Source: Fictibacillus phosphorivorans (lineage in GTDB: Bacteria; Bacillota; Bacilli; Bacillales; Fictibacillaceae). Taken from it: a DNA stretch of 64,000 bases. Under the pieces are notes generated by a model. It made no database searches and had not been told where the DNA came from. It saw only the letters and a program-made list of their open reading frames with translations. Where the stretch lies: contig NZ_LRFC01000037.1 in NCBI RefSeq assembly GCF_001619875.1, forward strand, positions 207,257 to 271,256, given 5' to 3'. The position numbers were made by a program, and so were the translations under genes. Numbering within the stretch: position 1 is the first letter of the stretch; every line of letters starts with the position of its first letter. Positions 27,232-36,044 of this stretch are shown here, one piece after another.

Positions 27232-27277
27232 TTGCAAACTGACACTAGTGTCATTTATAATAGTGACATAGATGTCA
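27232..27277 (+). promoter_or_regulatory. MFS/TetR promoter with two palindromic operators
   Basis: TTGCAA (27232-27237) and TATAAT (27256-27261) form a promoter with an 18-bp spacer. A perfect palindrome TGACACTAGTGTCA (27240-27253) fills the spacer, and the near-palindrome TGACATAGATGTCA (27264-27277) lies just after the -10. Their centres are 24 bp apart. The TetR-type gene in the same operon (28538) is the obvious ligand-responsive repressor. Confidence 0.85.
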
Positions 27278-27300
27278 ATTATATTTTAGGGGCTGATCAA

Positions 27301-28593
27301 TTGGAACAATCTTCAGAAACACTTCTGCGTAACAAACCGTATCGATACTTAGTTTCTGCTCAACTTATTTCGAACCTTGGTGACTGGATATCCATACTAG
27401 CCATATTTACTCTTGTAGGGCTAAAATGGAATGCAACACCACTTGAAGTTTCTTTGATTATCTTATCCCTCGCAATTCCCATGACATTATTAGGACCGAT
27501 CACGGGGGTTTTTGCTGATCGTTTAGAAAGAAAATACATCATGATCGCATCTGATATCGCAAGAGGATTTGTCATTATGGGTTTGATTTTTGCTGATCAA
27601 TTATGGCACATCTATTCGTTATTATTTTTACTTGGTGTATGTTCTTCTCTTTTCAATCCCGCAAAAAACGGAAAGATTAAGGAAATTGTACCAAATCAGC
27701 ATATGCAGCAAGCGGCATCTATAAGCTCTTTGATTGAAAATGGCACAAAAATTATCGGTCCTGCATTAAGCGGATTTCTTCTTCTTCTCTGGGATATCAA
27801 AATGATCTTTGTCATTGATTCGTTATCATTCTTTCTATCTGCTCTTCTATTGCTTATGATTCCAGTCAACCCTTCCAAACTCCAAACTTCATCAATAGAA
27901 AATAAAGCTTCACAGAGTTTTACAGGAGAAATGAAAAATGGTTTTTTGTTTATTAAATCTGTTCCATTCATTTTTTATGGAACGATATTAATGGCCGTGA
28001 TGATGTTCGTATTGCAGATGGCCGACTCACAGTTTGTTGTTTTATTTAGAGACCTTAAAGAGGTTTCCTCGAGCTTGATTGGAACAGTTATGGCAGCATC
28101 AGGTGCTGGATTTATTATTTCAGGTCTTTTACTAAGCAAGATCGAAGTAAAAAAAACAGTGAACAGTATGATAAGCGGTTGCTTCATATTAGGAGCAGGT
28201 TTCGGAAGCATCGCATTTCTTACTTATTTTCAGTTGCCATTCCCTTATGTATGGGCGTCTATCTTGGCATGCATCGGCTCATTAGGAGCAGGTTTCGTCT
28301 TTATTCCGTTCCAGTCAACTGTTATGAAGGCTACACCTTCTGAAATGAGCGGACGAACACTTGGCACAATCGGGAGCATCATGATGTTTTCAAGTTTAAC
28401 GGGACCTCTTGCCGGCGGAATTCTAGGAAACTATATTGGCGTCGTTCCTTTGTTCCTGGCAGCATCTAGTGGATTATGCCTAATAAGTGTGATAGCCTTT
28501 TTCTTAAGAAAATCATTTGGAAAGGAAAAAGCAGAATATGTCACCGAAAGTAACAGAGAGTCACAAAGAGCAGCGGAGGCTCAGCATTCTTAA
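27301..28593 (+). CDS. MFS efflux transporter (MFS_3 type)
   Basis: This major facilitator protein of 430 residues with about 12 segments has the motif GVFADRLERKYIMIASDI after segment 2 and FNPAKNGKIKEIVP, typical of the macrolide/enterobactin-exporter (EntS-like) branch. I use the TTG at 27301, eight bases after TAGGGG; longer frames would run back through the promoter and the pckA terminator. The 3' end overlaps the TetR gene by 56 bp. Substrate unknown. Confidence 0.85.
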   Translation: MEQSSETLLRNKPYRYLVSAQLISNLGDWISILAIFTLVGLKWNATPLEVSLIILSLAIPMTLLGPITGVFADRLERKYIMIASDIARGFVIMGLIFADQLWHIYSLLFLLGVCSSLFNPAKNGKIKEIVPNQHMQQAASISSLIENGTKIIGPALSGFLLLLWDIKMIFVIDSLSFFLSALLLLMIPVNPSKLQTSSIENKASQSFTGEMKNGFLFIKSVPFIFYGTILMAVMMFVLQMADSQFVVLFRDLKEVSSSLIGTVMAASGAGFIISGLLLSKIEVKKTVNSMISGCFILGAGFGSIAFLTYFQLPFPYVWASILACIGSLGAGFVFIPFQSTVMKATPSEMSGRTLGTIGSIMMFSSLTGPLAGGILGNYIGVVPLFLAASSGLCLISVIAFFLRKSFGKEKAEYVTESNRESQRAAEAQHS

Positions 28594-29152
28594 TGCGGCT
28601 AAAGAGATCTTTGCGAAAAAAGGATACGAAGCTTTTGTTATGCAAGATGTAATCGATGCCGTTGATTTGAGCAGAGGTGGTGTGTATTCTTACTTTTCCA
28701 ATAAGGAAGATTTGTTTGAATCCGTCTTGCACTCCATGAATGAATCGTTTCGTGATGGAATTGAACGGCTAGCTCATACAGATTCGATCTGGCAATCTCT
28801 TTCTAACGAATTTGAGAGCTTTAAGGAGATTGAAGACAAACAAGATTCATTTACTGCTGTACAGATCGAATTCTTTCTGATTAATCGAAGAGTACCAGAG
28901 AAAGCTGCTTATTTTAAAAACCGTTACAAATATGCGACTGACCAATTTGTTTGGCTGTTTCAGCAAGGGGTAGAAAAAGGAGAATTTCAGCCAAGATATC
29001 CGGTAGAGGCCATCGCAAGATATTATATTACCTTTAACGACGGCATTCATATTTCAACGATATTCGTATCAAAACAAGATATTGATTACAACCAGCAAAT
29101 TGACCTTTTCTTGTCCCAATTGGCATACATGTTAGGCGTCAAACAAAAGTAA
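28538..29152 (+). CDS. TetR-family repressor of the MFS gene
   Basis: This 204-residue protein has an N-terminal TetR helix-turn-helix (about residues 10-57, with FAKKGYEAFVMQDVIDAVDL and SRGGVYSYFSNKEDLFE) and an all-helical ligand domain. The ATG at 28538 follows GGAAAGG. It overlaps the upstream MFS gene, so the two are cotranscribed, and the paired palindromes at 27240-27277 are its likely operators, giving a self-limiting efflux system. Confidence 0.87.
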   Translation: MSPKVTESHKEQRRLSILNAAKEIFAKKGYEAFVMQDVIDAVDLSRGGVYSYFSNKEDLFESVLHSMNESFRDGIERLAHTDSIWQSLSNEFESFKEIEDKQDSFTAVQIEFFLINRRVPEKAAYFKNRYKYATDQFVWLFQQGVEKGEFQPRYPVEAIARYYITFNDGIHISTIFVSKQDIDYNQQIDLFLSQLAYMLGVKQK

Positions 29153-29177
29153 AAGGAGCTCATTGAGCTCCTTTTCC
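29151..29177. terminator. Bidirectional terminator between TetR and ytmA
   Basis: GGAGCTC and GAGCTCC (29155-29171) form a 7-bp stem with a 3-nt loop, flanked by AAAA and TTTT. It contains the ytmA stop codon. Confidence 0.85.
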
Positions 29178-29957
29178 ATGTTCCTTCATCCATTCACAAA
29201 GTGCGTATGTAATTTTCCGATTTTCTTTTGGCGGGAAGTAGTGCGTATATTCGGGATAGATCCATGTTTCACATGGCTTTCCTAGCTCTTTTAACCTTTT
29301 TTCAATTCTATGTGTATGCTCCACACTTACGTTTTCATCCTTCATTCCATGGATACAAAGCAATGGCGCTTCTAACTCCCCTATATAATTTAGAGGTGAT
29401 CTCCACTCAAATTCTTCCGGGTATTTATCTGGTGTTCCTCCAATAACCCGCTTCATCATCCTCCGCAAGTCTTCTCTCTCTTCGTACGTAACAGCCATAT
29501 CCGTTACTCCACCCCACGTTACAACCGAGCGAATCTCTGGAAACTTTATAGCAGTAAAAAGAGCCATCGGCCCCCCTCTTGAAAAACCAAACACATGAAT
29601 GTTGTTTTCATCTACTTTTGGGAACTGTTTTAGTACTTCAAATGCAGCAAAAGCATCTGTTCGGTCTTCGCCAGCAAAATCCTCGTTCCCCTCACCACCT
29701 TGGTTGCCACGATAATAAGGAGCCATAACAACAAACCCTTGAGAAGCGAACTGAATGATTCTAGCAATCCTTACCATTCCTACCGATTTAATTCCGCCTC
29801 GAAGGTATAAAAATCCCGGAAATGGCCCTTTTCCTTCTGGTAAAGCGGCAAGTCCTTTAATTTTCAATCCATCATTTAAATAAGTGACCACATACAGGCG
29901 AATGGTTGGATGTGGGGAAGGAAATCGCTGCCACTCTATCATTTTTGCTTTTTTCAT
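29160..29957 (-). CDS. ytmA: Prolyl-oligopeptidase-type alpha/beta hydrolase (YtmA)
   Basis: This 265-residue serine hydrolase of the S9 family fold has the nucleophile elbow GFSRGG, an N-terminal beta part (IKGLAALPEG), the late aspartate region HGMKDENV and the histidine in YTHYFPPKE. It lacks the propeller domain of true oligopeptidases, so it is likely an esterase or acyl-peptide hydrolase. AAGGAGTG precedes the ATG. Name by similarity of family and place to B. subtilis ytmA. Confidence 0.82.
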   Translation of the reverse strand: MKKAKMIEWQRFPSPHPTIRLYVVTYLNDGLKIKGLAALPEGKGPFPGFLYLRGGIKSVGMVRIARIIQFASQGFVVMAPYYRGNQGGEGNEDFAGEDRTDAFAAFEVLKQFPKVDENNIHVFGFSRGGPMALFTAIKFPEIRSVVTWGGVTDMAVTYEEREDLRRMMKRVIGGTPDKYPEEFEWRSPLNYIGELEAPLLCIHGMKDENVSVEHTHRIEKRLKELGKPCETWIYPEYTHYFPPKENRKITYALCEWMKEHGKGAQ

Positions 29958-30061
29958 TCCGACACTCCTTGTTTTTTAGTAGGCAAACACACATTTAACG
30001 CAATCACATACATTATTACATAAAAGTCATGACTTCATCCCTATTTGCAGGAGGATCCGAT

Positions 30062-31066
30062 ATGATACAGATTAAAAGAAATTTAAGCATACTGTTCACT
30101 TGTTTATTAGCCTTCTCCTTGCTCTTTGCTGGGTGCAGCACTTCAAGCCCTAAACAAGAAAAAGTCCGGATTGCAGAAGTAACCCGCTCCATCTTTTATG
30201 CCCCTCAATATGTTGCTATTGAAAAAGGATTTTTTAAAGAAGAAGGTTTGAATGTAGAGCTGACAACCACCTGGGGCGGGGACAAAACGATGACTGCCTT
30301 ATTATCAGATGGTGCTGATGTTGCACTTGTTGGTTCAGAAACAACAATCTACGTACATGCACAAGATTCAACAGATCCAGTTATCAATTTCGCACAATTA
30401 ACCCAAACAGACGGTACGTTTTTAGTGGCCCGTAAAAAGCCTGAGTTCTTTTCTTGGGATCAGTTAAAAGGCAGTACGTTCTTAGGACAGAGAAAAGGCG
30501 GCATGCCGCAAATGGCTGGTGAGTTTGGTCTTAAAAAGCATGGCATCGATCCAAAGAATGACTTAACGATGATACAGAATATTGATTTCGCCAATATCGC
30601 AAACGCGTTTGCATCTGGCACAGGTGATTACGTTCAGCTTTTCGAGCCTCAAGCAAGCCTTTTTGAACAAGAAGGAATCGGACACATCGTAGCCTCTTTC
30701 GGGACAGAATCAGGCAAGATTCCTTATACCACATTCATGGCAAAAGAAAGCTACATGAAAGAGAACAAAGAAACCTTAGAAAAGTTTACAAAAGGGTTAT
30801 ACAAAGCACAGCTCTGGGTGGAAAACCATTCTTCTAAAGAGATCGCTGAAGTGATTGCACCATATTTTGAAGATACCCCTGTTGAACTAATCGAAACAGT
30901 TGTTGAACGCTATAAAGGTCAGCACAGTTTTGCACTCAACCCTATTTTAGATGAAGAGGAATGGAATAATCTTCAGACGATTATGGATGAAGCTGGAGAG
31001 CTTCCGAAAAAAGTGGATTATAACGTTCTTGTTAACACCTCATTGGCAAAAGAAGCCATTAAATAA
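30062..31066 (+). CDS. ytlA: ABC importer substrate-binding lipoprotein (YtlA-like)
   Basis: This 334-residue solute-binding protein of the NMT1/SsuA type has a lipoprotein signal with lipobox LFAGC (cysteine 25). Conserved segments include FYAPQYVAIEKGFFKEEGLNV, as in ThiY, SsuA and related proteins. Likely ligands are sulfonates, pyrimidines or nitrate-like anions; unresolved. The ATG at 30062 is seven bases after CAGGAGG. It is followed by ATPase and permease genes, as in B. subtilis ytlABCD, but I see no ytlB counterpart. Confidence 0.85.
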   Translation: MIQIKRNLSILFTCLLAFSLLFAGCSTSSPKQEKVRIAEVTRSIFYAPQYVAIEKGFFKEEGLNVELTTTWGGDKTMTALLSDGADVALVGSETTIYVHAQDSTDPVINFAQLTQTDGTFLVARKKPEFFSWDQLKGSTFLGQRKGGMPQMAGEFGLKKHGIDPKNDLTMIQNIDFANIANAFASGTGDYVQLFEPQASLFEQEGIGHIVASFGTESGKIPYTTFMAKESYMKENKETLEKFTKGLYKAQLWVENHSSKEIAEVIAPYFEDTPVELIETVVERYKGQHSFALNPILDEEEWNNLQTIMDEAGELPKKVDYNVLVNTSLAKEAIK

Positions 31067-31178
31067 AAGGCTGTTATTGTATCGTTCTTAAAACCGTTGA
31101 GTCTCGTTACAGATGCTCCCCCGTTGTGAGGTGAGCATAAGCAGCTAAAGCGGAACAAAAAAATCAGGAGGGATCGTC

Positions 31179-31958
31179 GTGGCTTTTTTACAACTAAAAT
31201 CAGTCGGGCAAACCTACTTTTCTAAGACCTCTGCCACAACGGCCTTGGAGGATATAACGCTTTCTGTCAATGAGGGAGAGTTCATTTCCATTCTAGGACC
31301 TAGCGGATGCGGAAAATCCACACTTCTATCGATTATTGCAGGCTTGTTGCTTCCCACTGTCGGTTCAGTCATGGTAAACAACCAACGAATTACTCAGCCA
31401 CATCCAAAGATAGGCTACATGCTGCAGCAAGATTACTTGTTTCCTTGGAAAACCATAGAGGATAATATTACGATTGGTTTGAAATTGAGAAATCAATATT
31501 CATTTGAACACATTCAAGGTGCATTCACATTATTAAAAGAAATTGGATTAGACCATACAAGAAGCAAATACCCTTCAGAGCTTTCTGGAGGAATGAGGCA
31601 GAGGGTTGCGCTTGTTCGCACTTTAGCTACCCATCCGAAGATGCTTTTACTAGATGAACCCTTTTCTGCACTTGACTATCAAACCAAGTTAAAGCTTGAG
31701 GACCTTGTATCTTCTACTTTAAAAGAACACGGTAAAACGGCTATTCTTGTAACACATGACATCGGTGAGGCGATTGCAATGAGCGACACTGTTATCTTGT
31801 TATCAAGCAACCCAGGACGTATCTTCAGAACATTTAAGATTCCAGAAACCCTGAGAGCACTCCTGCCCTTTGAAGCACGACAGCATCCAGACTTTTCTGC
31901 AACCTTTCAGCAAATATGGGAGGAGTTGGAGCACATTGAACAAAACGATAATGAATGA
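31179..31958 (+). CDS. ytlC: ABC importer ATPase (YtlC-like)
   Basis: This 259-residue ATP-binding subunit has Walker [10 protein letters not shown] (residues 40-48), the signature LSGGMRQRV, Walker B with DEPFSALD and an H-loop in VTHDIGEA. It belongs to the SsuB/TauB-like class. The start is GTG at 31179 after AGGAGGG. The 112-bp gap to ytlA holds no clear terminator. The end overlaps the permease start by eight bases. Confidence 0.92.
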   Translation: MAFLQLKSVGQTYFSKTSATTALEDITLSVNEGEFISILGPSGCGKSTLLSIIAGLLLPTVGSVMVNNQRITQPHPKIGYMLQQDYLFPWKTIEDNITIGLKLRNQYSFEHIQGAFTLLKEIGLDHTRSKYPSELSGGMRQRVALVRTLATHPKMLLLDEPFSALDYQTKLKLEDLVSSTLKEHGKTAILVTHDIGEAIAMSDTVILLSSNPGRIFRTFKIPETLRALLPFEARQHPDFSATFQQIWEELEHIEQNDNE

Positions 31959-32742
31959 GAAACATAGAGAATACCTTCAATCCTTAAAAAAAGAAAAACG
32001 AAACATCCGATTTGTTCAGCTGCTCATATTTATCAGCTTTTTCCTACTATGGGAAATCTCTTCAGTTAAGGGGTGGATTAATCCTTTATTGTTCAGCTCA
32101 CCAACGAAAATATGGACGCTCTTTCTTGAAAAAGCCAGCGATGGCTCACTATACCTCCACGTTATCTTTACCCTTGGAGAGACTGTCTTAGGATTTATTT
32201 TAGGAACTTTGTTAGGTACCTTGCTGGCAGCTTTACTTTGGTGGTCACCATTCTTATCAAAAGTACTTGATCCCTATCTTGTCGTTTTAAACGCTATGCC
32301 GAAAGTAGCATTAGGACCGATATTAATCGTTGCGATCGGTCCGAACTTCGGGTCCATTATCGCTATGGGGATCCTCATTTCCATTATTATTACTACACTT
32401 GTCGTATACACGGCATTTCAAAATGTTGATGCTAATTATGTTAAAGTCATTCGGTCTTTTGGAGGAAATAAAAAACAGTGCTTTAAGGAGGTTATCCTTC
32501 CAGCCTGTTTTCCAAATATTATCTCATCTTTAAAAGTAAATGTAGGGTTATCATGGGTTGGGGTAATTGTAGGAGAGTTCTTAGTCTCAAAACAAGGGTT
32601 GGGATACATGATCATATATGGTTTCCAAGTCTTTAATTTTACCCTTGTATTAATGAGTCTTCTCATTATAGCTATAATGGCAACAGTTATGTATCAAGGA
32701 GTAGAATTATTAGAACGGAAACTTATTAAACACCGCTCATGA
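31951..32742 (+). CDS. ytlD: ABC importer permease (YtlD-like)
   Basis: This 263-residue permease with about six segments carries the EAA-type loop [23 protein letters not shown] choose the ATG at 31951, which overlaps the ytlC stop; the frame is open further upstream but inside ytlC. It completes the YtlA-C-D importer. It ends 10 bp from the convergent ytkD stop. Confidence 0.9.
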   Translation: MNEKHREYLQSLKKEKRNIRFVQLLIFISFFLLWEISSVKGWINPLLFSSPTKIWTLFLEKASDGSLYLHVIFTLGETVLGFILGTLLGTLLAALLWWSPFLSKVLDPYLVVLNAMPKVALGPILIVAIGPNFGSIIAMGILISIIITTLVVYTAFQNVDANYVKVIRSFGGNKKQCFKEVILPACFPNIISSLKVNVGLSWVGVIVGEFLVSKQGLGYMIIYGFQVFNFTLVLMSLLIIAIMATVMYQGVELLERKLIKHRS

Positions 32743-32752
32743 ATCAAGAAGA

Positions 32753-33232
32753 TTAGGCCAGGGAATGTTTGAGTGCATATTTCATGCTCTCACTCAGAAC
32801 CTGGTCTTTCATCATGAAGCTAAACGACTTATTCGTAGATACATCTTCAGGAAGCTCGCTCAATAAAACAGGTCCGTTCGTTTCAAAATATCGGTTTTTT
32901 AACAGAATCTTATCTACAGTTGCAACATATATATTCTTAATAATTTTTCCGCCTTTTCCATCCACGTAATATTGACCAATATATTTGAGATTTGAAACTC
33001 TTCCACCTGTTTCTTCAAACACTTCACGAATAGCAGCTTCATCTGCAGTCTCACCTGGTTCCACTTTTCCACCTGGAAACTCTATTCCACGCCTTGGATG
33101 CTCGGTTAGCAACCATTGATCTTTAAACTTACACAAACACCATACATGTTTAGGTGTTTCCGAAAAGGGGTGGTCTGAAAACGACAATTGTACAGTGTTG
33201 TTATAAAAGTCTTTAAACGTAATTATATCCAT
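32753..33232 (-). CDS. ytkD: Nudix nucleoside triphosphatase (YtkD)
   Basis: This 159-residue Nudix hydrolase has the box at residues 55-77, starting GGKVEPGE and ending REVFEETGG. B. subtilis YtkD cleaves 8-oxo-dGTP and protects against mutation, also in spores. The N-terminal WCLCKFKDQWLL strand fits. The ATG at 33232 is seven bases after GGAG. The neighbouring ytl genes match B. subtilis order. Confidence 0.9.
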   Translation of the reverse strand: MDIITFKDFYNNTVQLSFSDHPFSETPKHVWCLCKFKDQWLLTEHPRRGIEFPGGKVEPGETADEAAIREVFEETGGRVSNLKYIGQYYVDGKGGKIIKNIYVATVDKILLKNRYFETNGPVLLSELPEDVSTNKSFSFMMKDQVLSESMKYALKHSLA

Positions 33233-33333
33233 CACACTACTCCATCTCGACTGTTTCCTTTATTGTAAAGTTCACAACATTTAAAGTCCATTTGTTTTAA
33301 TCGTGAAAAAACATGGGAAGGGATACCCCATGT

Positions 33334-33882
33334 TTAATCAACAGATGCAAATGTAATAATCCAATTTCCATCCAAATATTCATAACCTAGTGTAATCTCA
33401 TATGTACCATAGAGATCTGATGTGTTCTTCTGATAGACCCGATAAGAAGTATCAGAAAGCTGTTTAATGTTAACGGGTTCATTTTCCTCAAGCCATGGTG
33501 GGAGCTCTGTAGGAATAATGTACAACGAACTCTCTTTTTCCTCAAATAATCCGTCTGTATAATATGCAGCTATATCTTTTGACACAAAATTCATTAAGTA
33601 TGTCATATATTCCTCTTTTGTGGAATAATGTAAAACTCTATAGTTTTCATCTGTTTCTTGTTTTAAAGCTTCAATAAAGAGATTTGCTCTTTTCTTCGCA
33701 ATCTCCTCCGTAAAGGCTGGAATCTCTTGATTATTGCTACTTTTATTGTTTTCCTCAGCCTTAACAGGTTGATTGATTATTTCATCCGGAGCACCGGGTT
33801 TCTCTTGTACGTTCTCTGAAATGTTAGGGACAATTAGAAATGATAGCATAACAGCAAAACAAAGTGCTATAAAAGCTTTCAT
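33334..33882 (-). CDS. Secreted protein of unknown function
   Basis: This 182-residue protein has an N-terminal hydrophobic signal (MKAFIALCFAVMLSFLIVP) without a lipobox, a low-complexity linker rich in E, N and K, then a folded part from about residue 60 that ends in TYEITLGYEYLDGNWIITF. The fold suggests a small extracytoplasmic NTF2-like or YcdB-like domain, but I do not recognise the family. The start at 33882 follows GGCGGTG. It is a single gene. Confidence 0.65.
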   Translation of the reverse strand: MKAFIALCFAVMLSFLIVPNISENVQEKPGAPDEIINQPVKAEENNKSSNNQEIPAFTEEIAKKRANLFIEALKQETDENYRVLHYSTKEEYMTYLMNFVSKDIAAYYTDGLFEEKESSLYIIPTELPPWLEENEPVNIKQLSDTSYRVYQKNTSDLYGTYEITLGYEYLDGNWIITFASVD

Positions 33883-33980
33883 GATCATTCACCGCCTGAC
33901 ATTGTTTTCTTACTATAATCTATTCACTGTATCCGTATTTTTAAACATTTTTTAAAAAGAAGATTTTGGAAAGCTTTATT

Positions 33981-34100
33981 GCTTTTGGAAGCGGTTGATT
34001 TTCTGCTCCAGGATGCTCGCTTTCCGCGCGGTCCTCGTCGCATGCCTTGCTCGATGTATCTCAGGTAGTAGGCGGTAGTAGGCACGCTCCAATCAACTTA
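33981..34100. repeat. Dispersed intergenic repeat element, copy B
   Basis: This is a short copy in the same orientation as 872-1345. It has TTTTGGAAGCGGTTGATTTT at the left, then CTCCAGGATGCTCGCTTTCC, a core CCTCGTCGCATGCCTTGC that matches the 82-bp unit, and GGCACGCTCCAATCAA at the right. The TTGATT and AATCAA ends are inverted. No gene is seen in 33883-34196. Confidence 0.8.
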
Positions 34101-34196
34101 TCAAGGAAGAAATTCGAATAAAAAACCTCTAAAGCAAATTTCTTTTTGGAAAGTTCAATTCAAATATACGAAATAAAATAAAACAAATTTAAAATT

Positions 34197-34469
34197 CTAA
34201 CAGGTTCTTTTTGATTTTTTACTTTTCTTGCCGATTTCATACAATCCAGTTGCTGCCAAGCCGGCTATTCCTCCAGACCACAGCCTTAGTTCGGCATTCA
34301 TATTCGTAAAAGGGGAAGCTAGTAAACCGATAAATAGCCCTACAAAAAAACTGCAAATCGGTATATATTTTTTCGGAAACGGGAAAGTACGTTTTAAGAG
34401 CTCCATCATCGCTGTCACCAAAGGAGCCAATAGTGACGAAAACATGAGTACTTGCTCCAACAGGACCAC
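34197..34469 (-). CDS. Holin-like small membrane protein
   Basis: This 90-residue protein has two to three hydrophobic segments (EQVLMFSSLLAPLVTAMMEL, YIPICSFFVGLFIGLLA, a glycine/alanine-rich third) and a basic C-terminus KKSKKSKRTC, the layout of phage-type holins. No endolysin is adjacent, so it may be a domesticated holin or simply a small membrane protein. GTG at 34469 directly abuts GGGAGG; a TTG three codons in (34460) has better spacing. Confidence 0.6.
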   Translation of the reverse strand: MVLLEQVLMFSSLLAPLVTAMMELLKRTFPFPKKYIPICSFFVGLFIGLLASPFTNMNAELRLWSGGIAGLAATGLYEIGKKSKKSKRTC

Positions 34470-34677
34470 CCCTCCCTATTTTCTAGCACGACCTTCCTTT
34501 ATGTATTTTAAAGATTCAAGCTTCATAACTTATTTCCTGCCAGACAAAAAAATACTTTTTGTCCTAAACAGAAAAAAAACACCATGCATAAAATAACGTG
34601 TTATGATTTTTTTCGATTATTTTATTGAAATGAGTCCATACTAAATTGTAACGAAAGGCAAGACAGGAGTGAGTTTT

Positions 34678-34890
34678 ATGGTAAAAGGCGACGATCTATT
34701 TTTAATACGTTTGGAAGCAAATGAAATCTCTTGGTGGGAATATGCAAGAAATGTCTCCCCAGTGTCTAGACCAAAACAATACTTAACCTACTGGTCATTT
34801 TTAAGAAATAGAGGGAAACTTCCCAGAAGAGTAGTAAAAGAAGCGGAATGGCGTATGGAAGCCAGAAGAAAAGGATTACTCGATACTTAA
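34678..34890 (+). CDS. Small basic protein of unknown function
   Basis: This 70-residue, positively charged protein (MVKGDDLFLIRLEANEI..., RRVVKEAEWRMEARRKG) has no membrane segment. The ATG at 34678 lies eight bases after AGGAG. It is followed by a strong terminator, so it is a real single-gene unit. I do not recognise the family. Confidence 0.65.
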   Translation: MVKGDDLFLIRLEANEISWWEYARNVSPVSRPKQYLTYWSFLRNRGKLPRRVVKEAEWRMEARRKGLLDT

Positions 34891-34897
34891 GTACAAA

Positions 34898-34938
34898 AAA
34901 GCAAAAGACCTTTAAAAAGGCCTTTTGCTTTAATTTTT
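34898..34938 (+). terminator. Intrinsic terminator
   Basis: GCAAAAGACCTT (from 34901) and AGGCCTTTTGC (to 34931) form a long stem, followed by a T-rich tract. Confidence 0.85.
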
Positions 34939-35018
34939 TGTATGGTTAGGCTGTATCGTTACTTCTTCTTACTAATCCAGCATCCTTTGCCTGATCTGTT
35001 TTATCCATCTAAATGTTA

Positions 35019-35207
35019 TTAGTTATGTAATTTTCTTAACAGACCGTTCAATTTCCGTACTTTTGATTCATATTCAGGCTTTAACTCATATTCCAAATCT
35101 TTCAGTTCAGAGTCTACCACTTCATAAGCATATCCCTGACTAAGTAATGCATCAATTAATAGTTCTTTATCCTCGTCTGTAAGGTTATTTTTCGTTTTTG
35201 TATTCAT
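35019..35207 (-). CDS. Small protein resembling antirepressor AbbA
   Basis: This 62-residue protein has the core LTDEDKELLIDALLSQGYAY followed by E-V-V-DSELKDLEYEL. Length and pattern are like AbbA, the small DNA-mimic antirepressor of AbrB, as I remember it; this is a resemblance, not proof. The protein is acidic, which fits a DNA mimic. The ATG at 35207 follows GAGGGGG. Confidence 0.45.
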   Translation of the reverse strand: MNTKTKNNLTDEDKELLIDALLSQGYAYEVVDSELKDLEYELKPEYESKVRKLNGLLRKLHN

Positions 35208-35296
35208 TGATGTGCCCCCTCTCGTATATAAAATCATTATAACGTGAGGCTATCTAGCGTATCCTTACTAAAAATTTGGAAATTTTAATTTTATCG

Positions 35297-35482
35297 CTAA
35301 CTTGTAATCACAACCCAAGCAATAGCACCTAGTATGATAAGAATGTTTGTAAAAATATCTAGAATTCGAGTGTCCTTTTTAAGGATATTTCCAGTAAAAA
35401 ATAATAATAGGCAAATACAGAAAATGATAGCTAAATAAAACCCAATAGCTGACCATGAAACGTACAGTAAGTGATTATACAT
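35297..35482 (-). CDS. Two-segment small membrane protein under a c-di-GMP riboswitch
   Basis: This 61-residue protein has two membrane helices (SWSAIGFYLAIIFCICLLLF and DIFTNILIILGAIAWVVI) linked by a charged loop. The ATG at 35482 lies six bases after AGGGGG; the frame is open further upstream but that part is riboswitch RNA. No known family. Its position behind the riboswitch makes it a c-di-GMP-controlled gene. Confidence 0.7.
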   Translation of the reverse strand: MYNHLLYVSWSAIGFYLAIIFCICLLLFFTGNILKKDTRILDIFTNILIILGAIAWVVITS

Positions 35483-35518
35483 AGATATCCCCCTAATATC
35501 AGATTTCATAAATCGAAG

Positions 35519-35610
35519 GATAAGTCTCGTAAGGTAGCTGGCTGGCATATTGACTAAAATGAAGCCCCTATAGCTTTGCGTCCTCACTTTTCAGCGAGTT
35601 TGCCTTTATC
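35519..35610 (-). promoter_or_regulatory. Cyclic di-GMP-I (GEMM-I) riboswitch
   Basis: The minus strand reads GGCAAACTCGC, a short hairpin, then GTGAGGACGCAAAGCTATAG, GGGGC, and later GCCAGCCAGCTACC, the conserved core and second stem of GEMM-I aptamers. GATAA and TTATC can close P1. Only 36 nt separate it from the start of the 61-residue membrane protein, and no terminator is seen, so control is probably at translation. Confidence 0.85.
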
Positions 35611-35732
35611 AAACGATTTATGGCAGATCATCTCGTATTTTGTCGTAAAGACAAGACATATTTCCCACTCATAGGGATATTATACCAAAGAAACACTTAT
35701 TTAGATGCATATTTTTTTACTATTTAAAAAAA

Positions 35733-35921
35733 TCAGCTAATATGGTTTTCTTGATCAATGTATTGAGCATTCTTCCATTCTAACTCTAGTTCACTTAGTG
35801 TGAATTCGGTTAAATGTCTGTGATCTTCATATCCATACAACCCTTTATGAATCAGATGTTGAATCAATCGCTGTTTGCGGCCTTCAACAGCTCTGCGAAG
35901 CTGCCCTTTATTATGATTCAT
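35733..35921 (-). CDS. FbpA-like small basic protein
   Basis: This 62-residue protein contains LRRAVEGRKQRLIQHLIHKG and HLTEFTLSELELEW, the pattern of the Fur-regulated basic protein A (FbpA) family of Bacillus. In B. subtilis FbpA is a small partner in the iron-sparing response. I see no convincing Fur box here, so regulation may differ. A ribosome-binding site (AGGAGA) precedes the ATG. Confidence 0.65.
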   Translation of the reverse strand: MNHNKGQLRRAVEGRKQRLIQHLIHKGLYGYEDHRHLTEFTLSELELEWKNAQYIDQENHIS

Positions 35922-36001
35922 TTAAATCTTCTCCTTTTTGTTAGCTGTTAAACATTTTAACCACATAAAAGAAGATTCAAGCCTTATTTTTCTAAACAAA
36001 T

Positions 36002-36032
36002 AAAAAAGTCCCTTCGAGGAAAGGAACTTTAA
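36002..36032 (-). terminator. Intrinsic terminator of the 54-residue gene
   Basis: On the minus strand AAGTTCC and GGGACTT pair around TTTCCTCGAA, followed by a T run. Confidence 0.7.
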
Positions 36033-36044
36033 TGTAAACCGCGT

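Noticed and set aside
31067..31178. Riboswitch between ytlA and ytlC
   Set aside because: I looked for TPP, SAM and other aptamer cores in the 112-bp gap and before ytlA and found none.
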